A stretch of 64,000 bases of DNA, from the NCBI RefSeq assembly GCF_032452875.1, contig NW_026894338.1, positions 82,462 to 146,461 on the forward strand. Reading direction: 5' to 3'. Within the stretch, counting starts at the first letter, position 1, and each line of letters starts with the position of its first letter. A program made the translations under genes and the position numbers. This DNA comes from Bos javanicus (taxonomy: Eukaryota > Chordata > Mammalia > Artiodactyla > Bovidae). Of the stretch, positions 1 through 10,831 are shown piece by piece. Under the pieces are notes generated by a model. The model saw only the letters and a program-made list of their open reading frames with translations. It did no database searches and was not told the DNA's origin.

Positions 1-830
1 ATCAGTGCATGATAGCCACGTGATCAGTGCATGATAGCCACGTGATCAGTGCATGATCAGTCACGTGATCGTGTGTGATCAGCCACGTGATCAGTGCATG
101 ATATCCACGTGATCAGTGCATGACAGCCACGTGATCAGTGCATGAGAGCCACGGATCAGTGCATGATCAGTCACGTGATACATGTGTGATCAGCCACGTG
201 ATCAGTGCATGATGAGCCACGTGATCAGTGCAGGATCAATTGCGTGATCAGTGCATGATCAGTCGCGTGACCAGTACATGGTTGCTACGTGATCGTTGCA
301 TGATCAGCCACGTGAGCAGAGCATGATAGCCACGTGATCAGTGCATGATCAGTCACGTGATCAGTACATGATCAGTCACGTGAACAGTGCATGATCATTT
401 ACGTGATCTTTGCATGATCAGTCACGTGACCAGTATATGGTTGCTACGTGATCATTCCATGACGAGCCACGTGAGCAGTGCATGATAGCCACGTGATGTG
501 CATGTTACGTGAGCAGAGTATGATCAGCCACGTGATCAGTGCATGAGTGCCACGTGATCAGTGCATGATATGTCGCGTGACAGGTGTGTGATCAGCCACG
601 TGAACAGTGCATGTTCAGCCACGTGATCAGTGCATGATAGCCACGTGATCAGTGCATGATCAGTTACGTGAGCAGTGTATGATCAGCCACGTGATCAGTG
701 CATGGTCAGACGCGTGAACAGTGTATGATCAGCCACGTGATCAGTGCATGATATCCAAGTGATCAGTGCATGATCATCACGTGATCAGTGTATGATCAGC
801 CACGTGAACAGTGCATGCTCAGTCACGTGA
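1..830 (+). repeat. Partial HOR unit (S and T blocks only)
   Basis: The window opens inside an S block: GATATCC, GACAGCC, GAGAGCC, then GCAGGATCAATT near 231. It continues through a full T block (GTGAGCAGAGTATG, GTTCAGCC, GGTCAGACG, GATATCCAAG, CTCAGTCACG) to the first P block. A perfect 10-bp palindrome GTCACGTGAC lies at 421-430. Confidence 0.9.
421..430. promoter_or_regulatory. Perfect GTCACGTGAC palindrome (extended E-box), T-block example
   Basis: The 10-bp palindrome matches the extended E-box preferred by USF and MiT/TFE basic-helix-loop-helix factors in animals, and contains the RTCACRTG core of the yeast CDEI/Cbf1 site. It recurs at a fixed place before CAGTATATGG in most T blocks. 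The match is exact; binding is not shown. Confidence 0.35.
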
Positions 831-1078
831 TCTGGGCCTGCTGAGCTGCGTGATTACTGTCTGCTCATCTGCTTGACAATTGCCAGCTGAGCTGCACGAT
901 TCCTGCCTGTCATCTGCTTGACAATTGCCAGCTGTGCTGCGTAATTCCTGCCTGCTCAGCTGCTTGATTATTGCCAGCTGAGCAGCATGATTCCTCACAC
1001 CTGAGTTCCATGATTATTGCCTGCTGACTGTTTGATTCGTGCCTACTCAGCTCTTTGTTTATTGCCTCCAGAGGCACA
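831..1078 (+). repeat. P block of unit 1: diverged monomers with CAGCTG
   Basis: This 248-bp block is the most divergent part of the unit and the best HOR landmark. After a 20-bp lead-in (831-850) it divides into ten segments: 851-873, 874-897, 898-918, 919-941, 942-964, 965-987, 988-1010, 1011-1033, 1034-1056 and 1057-1078. Most begin TGAT or a close variant, have TTGCC where the satellite has GTGCA, and end in GAGCTGCA-like sequence. That keeps the 23-bp register of the flanking satellite, so P is best read as old diverged monomers. CACGTG is absent and CAGCTG occurs three times. On the minus strand an open frame at 910-1098 begins with TTG; I do not regard it as a gene. Confidence 0.92.
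1058..1063 (-). other. AATAAA hexamer on the minus strand of P
   Basis: TTTATT on the + strand gives AATAAA on the minus strand, the eukaryotic polyadenylation hexamer. It is part of the last P segment and so recurs about once per HOR; the copy at 23863 reads GTTTATGCC and lacks it. No GT-rich downstream element is evident, so this is a sequence match and not a demonstrated signal. Confidence 0.25.
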
Positions 1079-1576
1079 TGATCAGTGTATGATAGCAAAC
1101 ATGATCAGCGCATGATCAGTCACATGATCAGCGCCATTAAGTCACGTGATCACTACATGATAGTCATGTGATCAGTCCATGCTCAGTCACGGTATCAGTG
1201 CATGATCAGCCACGTGATCAGTGCATGATCTGTCACAAGATTAGTGTATGATCATCCACGTGATCATTGCACGGGCAGTCATGTGATCAGTGCATGATAT
1301 AGGCGTGAACAGTGCATGATCAGTCTCGTGATCAGTGCATGATAGCCACGTGATCAGTGCATGATCAGTCACCTGATGGGTGTATGATCATTCACGTGAC
1401 CTGTACATGGTAGCTACATGATCATTGCATGATCAGCCACGTGAGTAGTTCGTGATAGCCACGTGATCACTGCATGATCAGTCACGTGATCAGTGCATGA
1501 TCAGTCATGTGACCAGTACATGGTAGCTGCGTGATCATGGCATGATCAGCCACGTGAGCAGTGCATGATAGCCACG
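1079..1576 (+). repeat. Q block of unit 1: variant monomers after P
   Basis: About 21 monomers with position-specific variants that recur in almost every unit: GATAGCAAAC, CGCCATTAAG, CACTACATGATAG, GTCCATGCTC, CACGGTATCAG, CACAAGATTAG, GATATAGGCG, CACCTGATGGG, CCTGTACATGGTAGC and, near the end, GGTAGCTGCGTGATCATGG. These variants let each HOR copy be aligned without gaps and show where units have been fused or duplicated. Confidence 0.88.
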
Positions 1577-1761
1577 TGATCAGTGCATGATCAGCCACGT
1601 GATCAGTGCATGATCAGTCACGTGATCAGTGCATGATCAGCCACGTGATCAGTGCATGATCCAGCCACGTGATCAGTGCATGATCAGTCACGTGATCAGT
1701 GCATGATCAGTTACGTGATCAGTGTATGATCAGCCACGTGATCAGTGCATGATCAGCCACA
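1577..1761 (+). repeat. R block of unit 1: near-perfect monomers, length-variable
   Basis: Eight nearly identical monomers with almost no diagnostic variants. Most length variation between units arises here, as expected if replication slippage or unequal exchange acts best on the most homogeneous stretch. Confidence 0.82.
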
Positions 1762-2119
1762 TGATCAGTGCATGATCAATTCGTGATCAGTGCATGATCA
1801 GTCACGTGACCAGTACATGGTAGCTACGTGATCATTGCCTGATCAGCCACGTGATCAGTGCATGATAGCCACGTGATCAGTGCATGATAGCCACGTGATC
1901 AGTGCATGATCAGTCATGTGATCGTGTGTGATCAGCCACGTGATCAGTGCATGATATCCACGTGATCAGTGCATGACAGCCACGTGATCAGTGCATGAGA
2001 GCCACGGGATCAGTGCATGATCAGTCACGTGATACATGTGTGATCAGCCACGTGATCAGTGCATGATGAGCCACGTGATCAGTGCATGATATCCAAGTGA
2101 TCAGTGCATGATCATCACG
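1762..2119 (+). repeat. S block of unit 1
   Basis: Starts at the GATCAATT monomer and contains the first GACCAGTACATGGTAGC site, GATCGTGTGTG, GATATCC, GACAGCC, GAGAGCC, GATACATGTGTG and GATGAGCC. The palindrome GTCACGTGAC occurs at 1801-1810. The last two monomers are replaced by a T-block patch in this copy. Confidence 0.82.
1801..1810. promoter_or_regulatory. Perfect GTCACGTGAC palindrome, S-block example
   Basis: Same extended E-box, here before CAGTACATGGTAGC. The conserved C after GTGA that completes the palindrome distinguishes these positions from ordinary monomers, which read GTGAT. Function is inferred only. Confidence 0.35.
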
Positions 2120-2120
2120 T
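2088..2120 (+). repeat. T-block patch transplanted into the S/T junction
   Basis: GATATCCAAG, then the GATCATCACGT monomer, are normally found only ~100 bp before P. Here they replace the GCAGGATCAATT monomers between GATGAGCC and GACCAGTACATGG. Flanking variants are unaltered, which fits a short gene-conversion tract. Confidence 0.75.
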
Positions 2121-2686
2121 GACCAGTACATGGTTGCTACGTGATCGTTGCATGATCAGCCACGTGAGCAGAGCATGATAGCCACGTGGTCAGTGCATGA
2201 TCAGTCACGTGATCAGTACATGATCAGTCACGTGAACAGTGCATGATCATTTGCGTGATCTTTGCATGATCAGTCACGTTACCAGTATATGGTTGCTACG
2301 TGATCATTCCATGACGAGCCACGTGAGCAGTGCATGATAGCCACGTGATGTGTGCATGAGTTACGTGAGCAGAGTATGATCAGCCACGTGATCAGTGCAT
2401 GAGTGCCACGTGATCAGTGCATGATGTGTCACGTGACAGGTGTGTGATCAGCCACGTGAACAGTGCATGTTCAGCCACGTGATCAGTGCATGATAGCCAC
2501 GTGATCAGTGCATGATCAGTTACGTGAGCAGTGTATGATCAGCCACGTGATCAGTGCATGGTCAGACACGTGAACAGTGTATGATCAGCCACGTGATCAG
2601 TGCATGATATCCAAGTGATCAGTGCATGATCATCACGTGATCAGTGTATGATCAGCCACGTGAACAGTGCATGCTCAGTCACGTGA
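2120..2686 (+). repeat. T block of unit 1, leading into the next P
   Basis: Runs from GACCAGTACATGGTTGC through GATCATTTGCG, CAGTATATGGTTGC, GATGTGTGCATGAG, GCAGAGTATG, GACAGGTGTG, GTTCAGCC, GGTCAGACACG, GATATCCAAG and CTCAGTCACG to the TCTGGGCC that opens P. GTGAACAGTG replaces GTGATCAGTG at several fixed places, removing a TGATCA palindrome there. Confidence 0.85.
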
Positions 2687-4625
2687 TCTGGGCCTGCTGA
2701 GCTGCGTGATTACTGTCTGCTCATCTGCTTGACAATTGCCAGCTGAGCTGCACGATTCCTGCCTGTCATCTGCTTGACAATTGCCAGCTGTGCTGCGTAA
2801 TTCCTGCCTGCTCAGCTGCTTGATTATTGCCAGCTGAGCAGCATGATTCCTCACACCTGAGTTCCATGATTATTGCCTGCTGACTGTTTGATTCGTGCCT
2901 ACTCAGCTCTTTGTTTATTGCCTCCAGAGGCACATGATCAGTGTATGACAGCAAACATGATCAGCGCATGATCAGTCACATGATCAGCGCCATTAAGTCA
3001 CGTGATCACTACATGATAGTCATGTGATCAGTCCATGCTCAGTCACGGTATCAGTGCATGATCAGCCACGTGATCAGTGCATGATCTGTCACAAGATTAG
3101 TGTATGATCATCCACGTGATCAGTGCATGGGCAGTCATGTGATCAGTGCATGATATAGCGTGAACAGTGCATGATCAGTCTCGTGATCAGTGCATGATAG
3201 CCACGTGATCAGTGCATGATCAGTCACCTGATGGGTGTATGATCATTCACGTGACCTGTACATGGTAGCTACATGATCATTGCATGATCAGCCACGTGAG
3301 TAGTTCATGATAGCCACGTGATCACTGCATGATCAGTCACGTGATCAGTGCATGATCAGTCATGTGACCAGTACATGGTAGCTGCGTGATCATGGCATGA
3401 TCAGCCACGTGAGCAGTGCATGATAGCCACGTGATCAGTGCATGATCAGACACGAGATCAGTGCATGATCAGTCACGTGATCAGTGCATGATCAGCCGCG
3501 TGATCAGTGCATGATCAGTCACGTGATCAGTGCATGATCAGCCACGTGATCAGTGCATGACCAGGCACGTGATCAGTGTATGTCCAGCCAAGTGATCAGT
3601 GCATGATAGCCACGTGATCAGTGCATGATCAGTCGCGTGATCAGTGCATGATCAGTTATGTGATCAGTGTATGATCAGCCACGTGATCAGTGCATGATCA
3701 GCCACGTGATCAGTGCATGATCAATTGCGTGATCAGTGCATGATCAGTCGCGTGACCAGTACATGGTAGCTACGTGATCATTGCCTGATCAGCCACGCGA
3801 TCAGTGCATGATAGCCACGTGATCAGTGCATGATAGCCGCGTGATCAGTGCATGATCAGTCATGTGATACGTGTGTGATCAGCCACGTGATCAGTGCATG
3901 ATATCCGCGTGATCAGTGCATGACAGCCGCGTGATCAGTGCATGAGAGCCACGTGATCAGTGCATGATCAGTCGCGTGATACATGTGTGATCAGCCACGT
4001 GATCAGTGCATGATGAGCCGTGATCAGTGCAGGATCAATTCGTGATCAGTGCATGATCAGTCGCGTGACCAGTACATGGTTCGTGATCGTTGCATGATCA
4101 GCCGTGAGCAGAGCATGATAGCCACGTGGTCAGTGCATGATCAGTCGCGTGATCAGTACATGATCAGTCACGTGAACAGTGCATGATCATTTGCGTGATC
4201 TTTGCATGATCGATCACGTTACCAGTATATGGTTGCTCGTGATCATTCCATGACGAGCCACGTGAGCAGTGCATGATAGCCACGTGATGTGTGCATGAGT
4301 TACGTGAGCAGAGTATGATCAGCCACGTGATCAGTGCATGAGTGCCACGTGATCAGTGCATGATATGTCGCGTGACAGGTGTGTGATCAGCCACGTGAAC
4401 AGTGCATGTTCAGCCACGTGATCAGTGCATGATAGCCACGTGATCAGTGCATGATCAGTTACGTGAGCAGTGTATGATCAGCCACGTGATCAGTGCATGG
4501 TCAGACACGTGAACAGTGTATGATCAGCCACGTGATCAGTGCATGATATCCAAGTGATCAGTGCATGATCATCACGTGATCAGTGTATGATCAGCCACGT
4601 GAACAGTGCATGCTCAGTCACGTGA
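2687..4625 (+). repeat. HOR unit 2 (1,939 bp)
   Basis: Complete unit with P at 2687-2934. It is unusually rich in CGCGTG in place of CACGTG through R and S, and has several monomers shortened to GCCGTG (for example around 4018 and 4104). Confidence 0.9.
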
Positions 4626-7016
4626 TCAGGGCCTGCTGAGCTGCGTGATTACTGTCTGCTCATCTGCTTGACAATTGCCAGCTGAGCTGCACGATTCCTG
4701 CCTGTCATCTGCTTGACAATTGCCAGCTGTGCTGCGTAATTCCTGCCTGCTCAGCTGCTTGATTATTGCCAGCTGAGCAGCATGATTCCTCACACCTGAG
4801 TTCCATGATTATTGCCTGCTGACTGTTTGATTCGTGCCTACTCAGCTCTTTGTTTATTGCCTCCAGAGGCACATGATCAGTGTATGATAGCAAACATGAT
4901 CAGCGCATGATCAGTCACATGATCAGCGCCATTAAGTCACGTGATCACTACATGATAGTCATGTGATCAGTCCATGCTCAGTCACGGTATCAGTGCATGA
5001 TCAGCCACGTGATCAGTGCATGATCTGTCACAAGATTAGTGTATGATCATCCACGTGATCAGTGCATGGGCAGTCATGTGATCAGTGCATGATATAGACG
5101 TGAACAGTGCATGATCAGTCGTGATCAGTGCATGATAGCCACGTGATCAGTGCATGATCAGTCACCTGATGGGTGTATGATCATTCACGTGACCTGTACA
5201 TGGTAGCTACATGATCATTGCATGATCAGCCACGTGAGTAGTGCATGATAGCCACGTGATCAGTGCATGATCAGTCACGTGATCAGTGCATGATCAGTCA
5301 TGTGACCAGTACATGGTAGCTGCGTGATCATGGCATGATCAGCCACGTGAGCAGTGCATGATAGCCACGTGATCAGTGCATGATCAGACGCGTGATCAGT
5401 GCATGATCAGTCACGTGATCAGTGCATGATCAGCCACGTGATCAGTGCATGATCAGGCACGTGATCAGTGCATGATCAGCCACGTGATCAGTGCATGATC
5501 AGTCACGTGATCAGTGCATGATCAGCCACGTGATCAGTGCATGATCAGCCGTGATCAGTGCATGATCAGTCACGTGATCAGTGCATGATCAGTTACGTGA
5601 TCAGTGCATGATCAGCCACGTGATCAGTGCATGATCAGCCACGTGATCAGTGCATGATCAGTGTGATCAGTGCATGATCAGTCACGTGATCAGTGCATGA
5701 TCAGTCACGTGATCAGTGCATGGTAGCTACATGATCATTGCATGATCAGCCACGTGATCAGTGCATGATAGCCACGTGATCAGTGCATGATCAGTCACGT
5801 GATCAGTGCATGATCAGTCACGTGACCAGTGCATGATAGCTGCGTGATCATGGCATGATCAGCCACGTGATCAGTGCATGATAGCCACGTGATCAGTGCA
5901 TGATCAGCCACGTGATCAGTGCATGATCAGCCACGTGATCAGTGCATGATCAGGCACGTGATCAGTGCATGATCAGCCACGTGATCAGTGCATGATAGCC
6001 ACGTGATCAGTGCATGATCAGTCACGTGATCAGTGCATGATCAGTATGTGATCAGTGTGATCAGCCACGTGATCAGTGCATGATCAGCCACGTGATCAGT
6101 GCATGATCAATTCGTGATCAGTGCATGATCAGTCACGTGATCAGTACATGGTAGCTACGTGATCATTGCATGATCAGCCACGTGATCAGTGCATGATAGC
6201 CACGTGATCAGTGCATGATAGCCACGTGATCAGTGCATGATCAGTCATGTGATACGTGTGTGATCAGCCACGTGATCAGTGCATGATATCCACGTGATCA
6301 GTGCATGACAGCCACGTGATCAGTGCATGATAGCCACGTGATCAGTGCATGATCAGTCACGTGATACATGTGTGATCAGCCACGTGATCAGTGCATGATG
6401 AGCCACGTGATCAGTGCAGGATCAATTCGTGATCAGTGCATGATCAGTCACGTGACCAGTACATGGTTGCTACGTGATCGTTGCATGATCAGCCACGTGA
6501 GCAGAGCATGATAGCCACGTGATCAGTGCATGATCAGTCACGTGATCAGTACATGATCAGTCACGTGAACAGTGCATGATCATTTACGTGATCTGTGCAT
6601 GATCAGTCACGTGACCAGTATATGGTTGCTACGTGATCATTCATGCAGCCACGTGAGCAGTGCATGATAGCCACGTGATGTGTGCATGAGTTACGTGAGC
6701 AGAGTATGATCAGCCACGTGATCAGTGCATGAGTGCCACGTGATCAGTGCATGATATGTCGCGTGACAGGTGTGTGATCAGCCACGTGAACAGTGCATGT
6801 TCAGCCACGTGATCAGTGCATGATAGCCACGTGATCAGTGCATGATCAGTTACGTGAGCAGTGCATGATCAGCCACGTGATCAGTGCATGGTCAGACACG
6901 TGAACAGTGTATGATCAGCCACGTGATCAGTGCATGATATCCAAGTGATCAGTGCATGATCATCGCGTGATCAGTGTATGATCAGCCACGTGAACAGTGC
7001 ATGCTCAGTCACGTGA
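4626..7016 (+). repeat. HOR unit 3 with ~520-bp internal duplication (2,391 bp)
   Basis: P at 4626-4873 opens TCAGGGCC instead of TCTGGGCC. The Q-tail landmark TGGTAGCTACATGATCATTG occurs twice, at 5201 and 5721, and GCGTGATCATGG occurs at about 5322 and 5842. Both pairs are offset by 520 bp. That equals the excess over a ~1,870-bp unit, so a Q-tail/R segment has been tandemly duplicated. Confidence 0.9.
5201..6240 (+). repeat. ~520-bp tandem duplication inside unit 3
   Basis: Two copies of the Q-tail/R segment, about 5201-5720 and 5721-6240. They are recognised by TGGTAGCTACATGATCATTG at 5201 and 5721 and by GCGTGATCATGG at about 5322 and 5842. The second copy is closer to consensus: GATAGCTGCG replaces GGTAGCTGCG and GATCAG replaces GAGCAG or GAGTAG. 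Edges are approximate because the flanks are themselves repeats. Confidence 0.8.
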
Positions 7017-8890
7017 TCTGGGCCTGCTGAGCTGCGTGATTACTGTCTGCTCATCTGCTTGACAATTGCCAGCTGAGCTGCACGATTCCTGCCTGTCATC
7101 TGCTTGACAATTGCCAGCTGTGCTGCGTAATTCCTGCCTGCTCAGCTGCTTGATTATTGCCAGCTGAGCAGCATGATTCCTCACACCTGAGTTCCATGAT
7201 TATTGCCTGCTGACTGTTTGATTCGTGCCTACTCAGCTCTTTGTTTATTGCCTCCAGAGGCACATGATCAGTGTATGATAGCAAACATGATCAGCGCATG
7301 ATCAGTCACATGATCAGCGCCATTAAGTCACGTGATCACTACATGATAGTCATGTGATCAGTCCATGCTCAGTCACGGTATCAGTGCATGATCAGCCACG
7401 TGATCAGTGCATGATCTGTCACAAGATTAGTGTATGATCATCCACGTGATCAGTGCATGGGCAGTCATGTGATCAGTGCATGATATAGGCGTGAACAGTG
7501 CATGATCAGTCTCGTGATCAGTGCATGATAGCCACGTGATCAGTGCATGATCAGTCACCTGATGGGTGTATGATCATTCACGTGACCTGTACATGGTAGC
7601 TACATGATCATTGCATGATCAGCCACGTGAGTAGTGCATGATAGCCACGTGATCACTGCATGATCAGTCACGTGATCAGTGCATGATCAGTCATGTGACC
7701 AGTACATGGTAGCTGCGTGATCATGGCATGATCAGCCACGTGAGCAGTGCATGATAGCCACGTGATCAGTGCATGATCAGTCACGTGATCAGTGCATGAT
7801 CAGTCACGTGATCAGTGCATGATCAGCCACGTGATCAGTGCATGTCCAGCCACGTGATCAGTGCATGATAGCCACGTGATCAGTGCATGATCAGTCACGT
7901 GATCAGTGCATGATCAGTTATGTGATCAGTGTATGATCAGCCACGTGATCAGTGCATGATCAGCCACGTGATCAGTGCATGATCAATTACGTGCTCAGTG
8001 CATGATCAGTCGCGTGACCAGTACATGGTAGCTACGTGATCATTGCATGATCAGCCACGTGATCAGTGCATGATAGCCACGTGATCAGTGCATGATAGCC
8101 ACGTGATCAGTGCATGATCAGTCATGTGATACGTGTGTGATCAGCCACGTGATCAGTGCATGATATCCGCGTGATCAGTGCATGACAGCCACGTGATCAG
8201 TGCATGATAGCCACGTGATCAGTGCATGATCAGTCACGTGATACATGTGTGATCAGCCACGTGATCAGTGCATGATGAGCCGCGTGATCAGTGCATGATC
8301 AATTGCGTGATCAGTGCATGATCAGTCGCGTGACCAGTACATGGTTGCTACGTGATCGTGCATGATCAGCCACGTGAGCAGAGCATGATAGCCACGTGAT
8401 CAGTGCATGATCAGTCGCGTGATCAGTACATGATCAGTCACGTGAACAGTGCATGATCATTTGCGTGATCTTTGCATGATCAGTCACGTGACCAGTATTG
8501 CTACGTGATCATTCCATGACGAGCCACGTGAGCAGTGCATGATAGCCACGTGATGTGTGCATGAGTTACGTGAGCAGAGTATGATCAGCCACGTGATCAG
8601 TGCATGATGCCACGTGATCAGTGCATGATATGTCGCGTGACAGGTGTGTGATCAGCCACGTGAACAGTGCATGTTCAGCCACGTGATCAGTGCATGATAG
8701 CCACGTGATCAGTGCATGATCAGTTACGTGAGCAGTGCATGATCAGCCACGTGATCAGTGCATGGTCAGACACGTGAACAGTGTATGATCAGCCACGTGA
8801 TCAGTGCATGATATCCAAGTGATCAGTGCATGATCATCACGTGATCAGTGTATGATCAGCCACGTGAACAGTGCATGCTCAGTCACGTGA
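7017..8890 (+). repeat. HOR unit 4 (1,874 bp)
   Basis: Standard unit with P at 7017-7264. In T the CAGTATATGGTTGC landmark is shortened to CAGTATTGC near 8496, a private small deletion. Confidence 0.9.
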
Positions 8891-10831
8891 TCTGGGCCTG
8901 CTGAGCTGCGTGATTACTGTCTGCTCATCTGCTTGACAATTGCCAGCTGAGCTGCACGATTCCTGCCTGTCATCTGCTTGACAATTGCCAGCTGTGCTGC
9001 ATAATTCCTGCCTGCTCAGCTGCTTGATTATTGCCAGCTGAGCAGCATGATTCCTCACACCTGAGTTCCATGATTATTGCCTGCTGACTGTTTGATTCGT
9101 GCCTACTCAGCTCTTTGTTTATTGCCTCCAGAGGCACATGATCAGTGTATGATAGCAAACATGATCAGCGCATGATCAGTCACATGATCAGCGCCATTAA
9201 GTCACGTGATCACTACATGATAGTCATGTGATCAGTCCATGCTCAGTCACGGTATCAGTGCATGATCAGCCACGTGATCAGTGCATGATCTGTCACAAGA
9301 TTAGTGTATGATCATCCGTGATCAGTGCATGGGCAGTCATGTGATCAGTGCATGATATAGGCGTGAACAGTGCATGATCAGTCTCGTGATCAGTGCATGA
9401 TAGCCACGTGATCAGTGCATGATCAGTCACCTGATGGGTGTATGATCATTCACGTGACCTGTACATGGTAGCTACATGATCATTGCATGATCAGCCACGT
9501 GAGTAGTTCATGATAGCCACGTGATCACTGCATGATCAGTCACGTGATCAGTGCATGATCAGTCATGTGACCAGTACATGGTAGCTGCGTGATCATGCAT
9601 GATCAGCCACGTGAGCAGTGCATGATAGCCACGTGATCAGTGCATGATCAGACACGTGATCAGTGCATGATCAGTCACGTGATCAGTGCATGATCAGACG
9701 TGATCAGTGCATGATCAGTCACGTGATCAGTGCATGATCAGCCACGTGATCAGTGCATGATCAGGCACGTGATCAGTGTATGATCAGCCACGTGATCAGT
9801 GCATGATAGCCACGTGATCAGTGCATGATCAGTCACGTGATCAGTGCATGATCAGTTATGTGATCAGTGTATGATCAGCCACGTGATCAGTGCATGATCA
9901 GCCACGTGATCAGTGCATGATCAATTGCGTGATCAGTGCATGATCAGTCACGTGACCAGTACATGGTAGCTACGTGATCATTGCATGATCAGCCACGTGA
10001 TCAGTGCATGATAGCCACGTGATCAGTGCATGATAGCCACGTGATCAGTGCATGATCAGTCATGTGATACGTGTGTGATCAGCCACGTGATCAGTGCATG
10101 ATATCCACGTGATCAGTGCATGACAGCCACGTGATCAGTGCATGAGAGCCACGTGATCAGTGCATGATCAGTCACGTGATACATGTGTGATCAGCCACGT
10201 GATCAGTGCATGATGAGCCACGTGATCAGTGCAGGATCAATTCGTGATCAGTGCATGATCAGTCACGTGACCAGTACATGGTTGCTACGTGATCATTGCA
10301 TGATCAGCCACGTGAGCAGAGCATGATAGCCACGTGATCAGTGCATGATCAGTCACGTGATCAGTACATGATCAGTCACGTGAACAGTGCATGATCATTT
10401 ACGTGATCTTTGCATGATCAGTCACGTGACCAGTATATGGTTGCTACGTGATCATTCCATGACGAGCCCGTGAGCAGTGCATGATAGCCACGTGATGTGT
10501 GCATGATTCGTGAGCAGAGTATGATCAGCCACGTGATCAGTGCATGAGTGCCACGTGATCAGTGCATGATATGTCACGTGACAGGTGTGTGATCAGCCAC
10601 GTGAACAGTGCATGTTCAGCCACGTGATCAGTGCATGATAGCCACGTGATCAGTGCATGATCAGTTACGTGAGCAGTGTATGATCAGCCACGTGATCAGT
10701 GCATGGTCAGACACGTGAACAGTGTATGATCAGCCACGTGATCAGTGCATGATATCCAAGTGATCAGTGCATGATCATCGCGTGATCAGTGTATGATCAG
10801 CCACGTGAACAGTGCATGCTCAGTCACGTGA
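8891..10831 (+). repeat. HOR unit 5 (1,941 bp)
   Basis: P at 8891-9138 carries GCTGCATAATT instead of GCTGCGTAATT near 9000, a CpG-to-TpG type change on one strand that is shared with the P block at 62399. The rest follows the standard block order. Confidence 0.9.

Larger units (their letters stand above)
831..2686 (+). repeat. HOR unit 1, reference unit (1,856 bp)
   Basis: Complete P-Q-R-S-T unit, used here to define the blocks. Its R block is short (185 bp, about eight monomers). Its S/T junction carries a 33-bp patch (2088-2120) that matches the end of the T block instead of the usual GCAGGATCAATT monomers. Confidence 0.93.

Noticed and set aside
831..1078. P block as an inserted transposon
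   Set aside because: No terminal inverted repeats or target duplications. P divides into segments in monomer register and recurs at one HOR position only.
910..1098. 62-codon minus-strand open frame recurring in 21 of 30 P blocks
   Set aside because: It begins with TTG (CAA at 1096-1098 on the + strand); the first ATG is at about residue 30. Identity between copies is explained by repeat homogenisation. At least nine P copies carry indels that break or change it, with no sign of constraint. There is no promoter or known domain.
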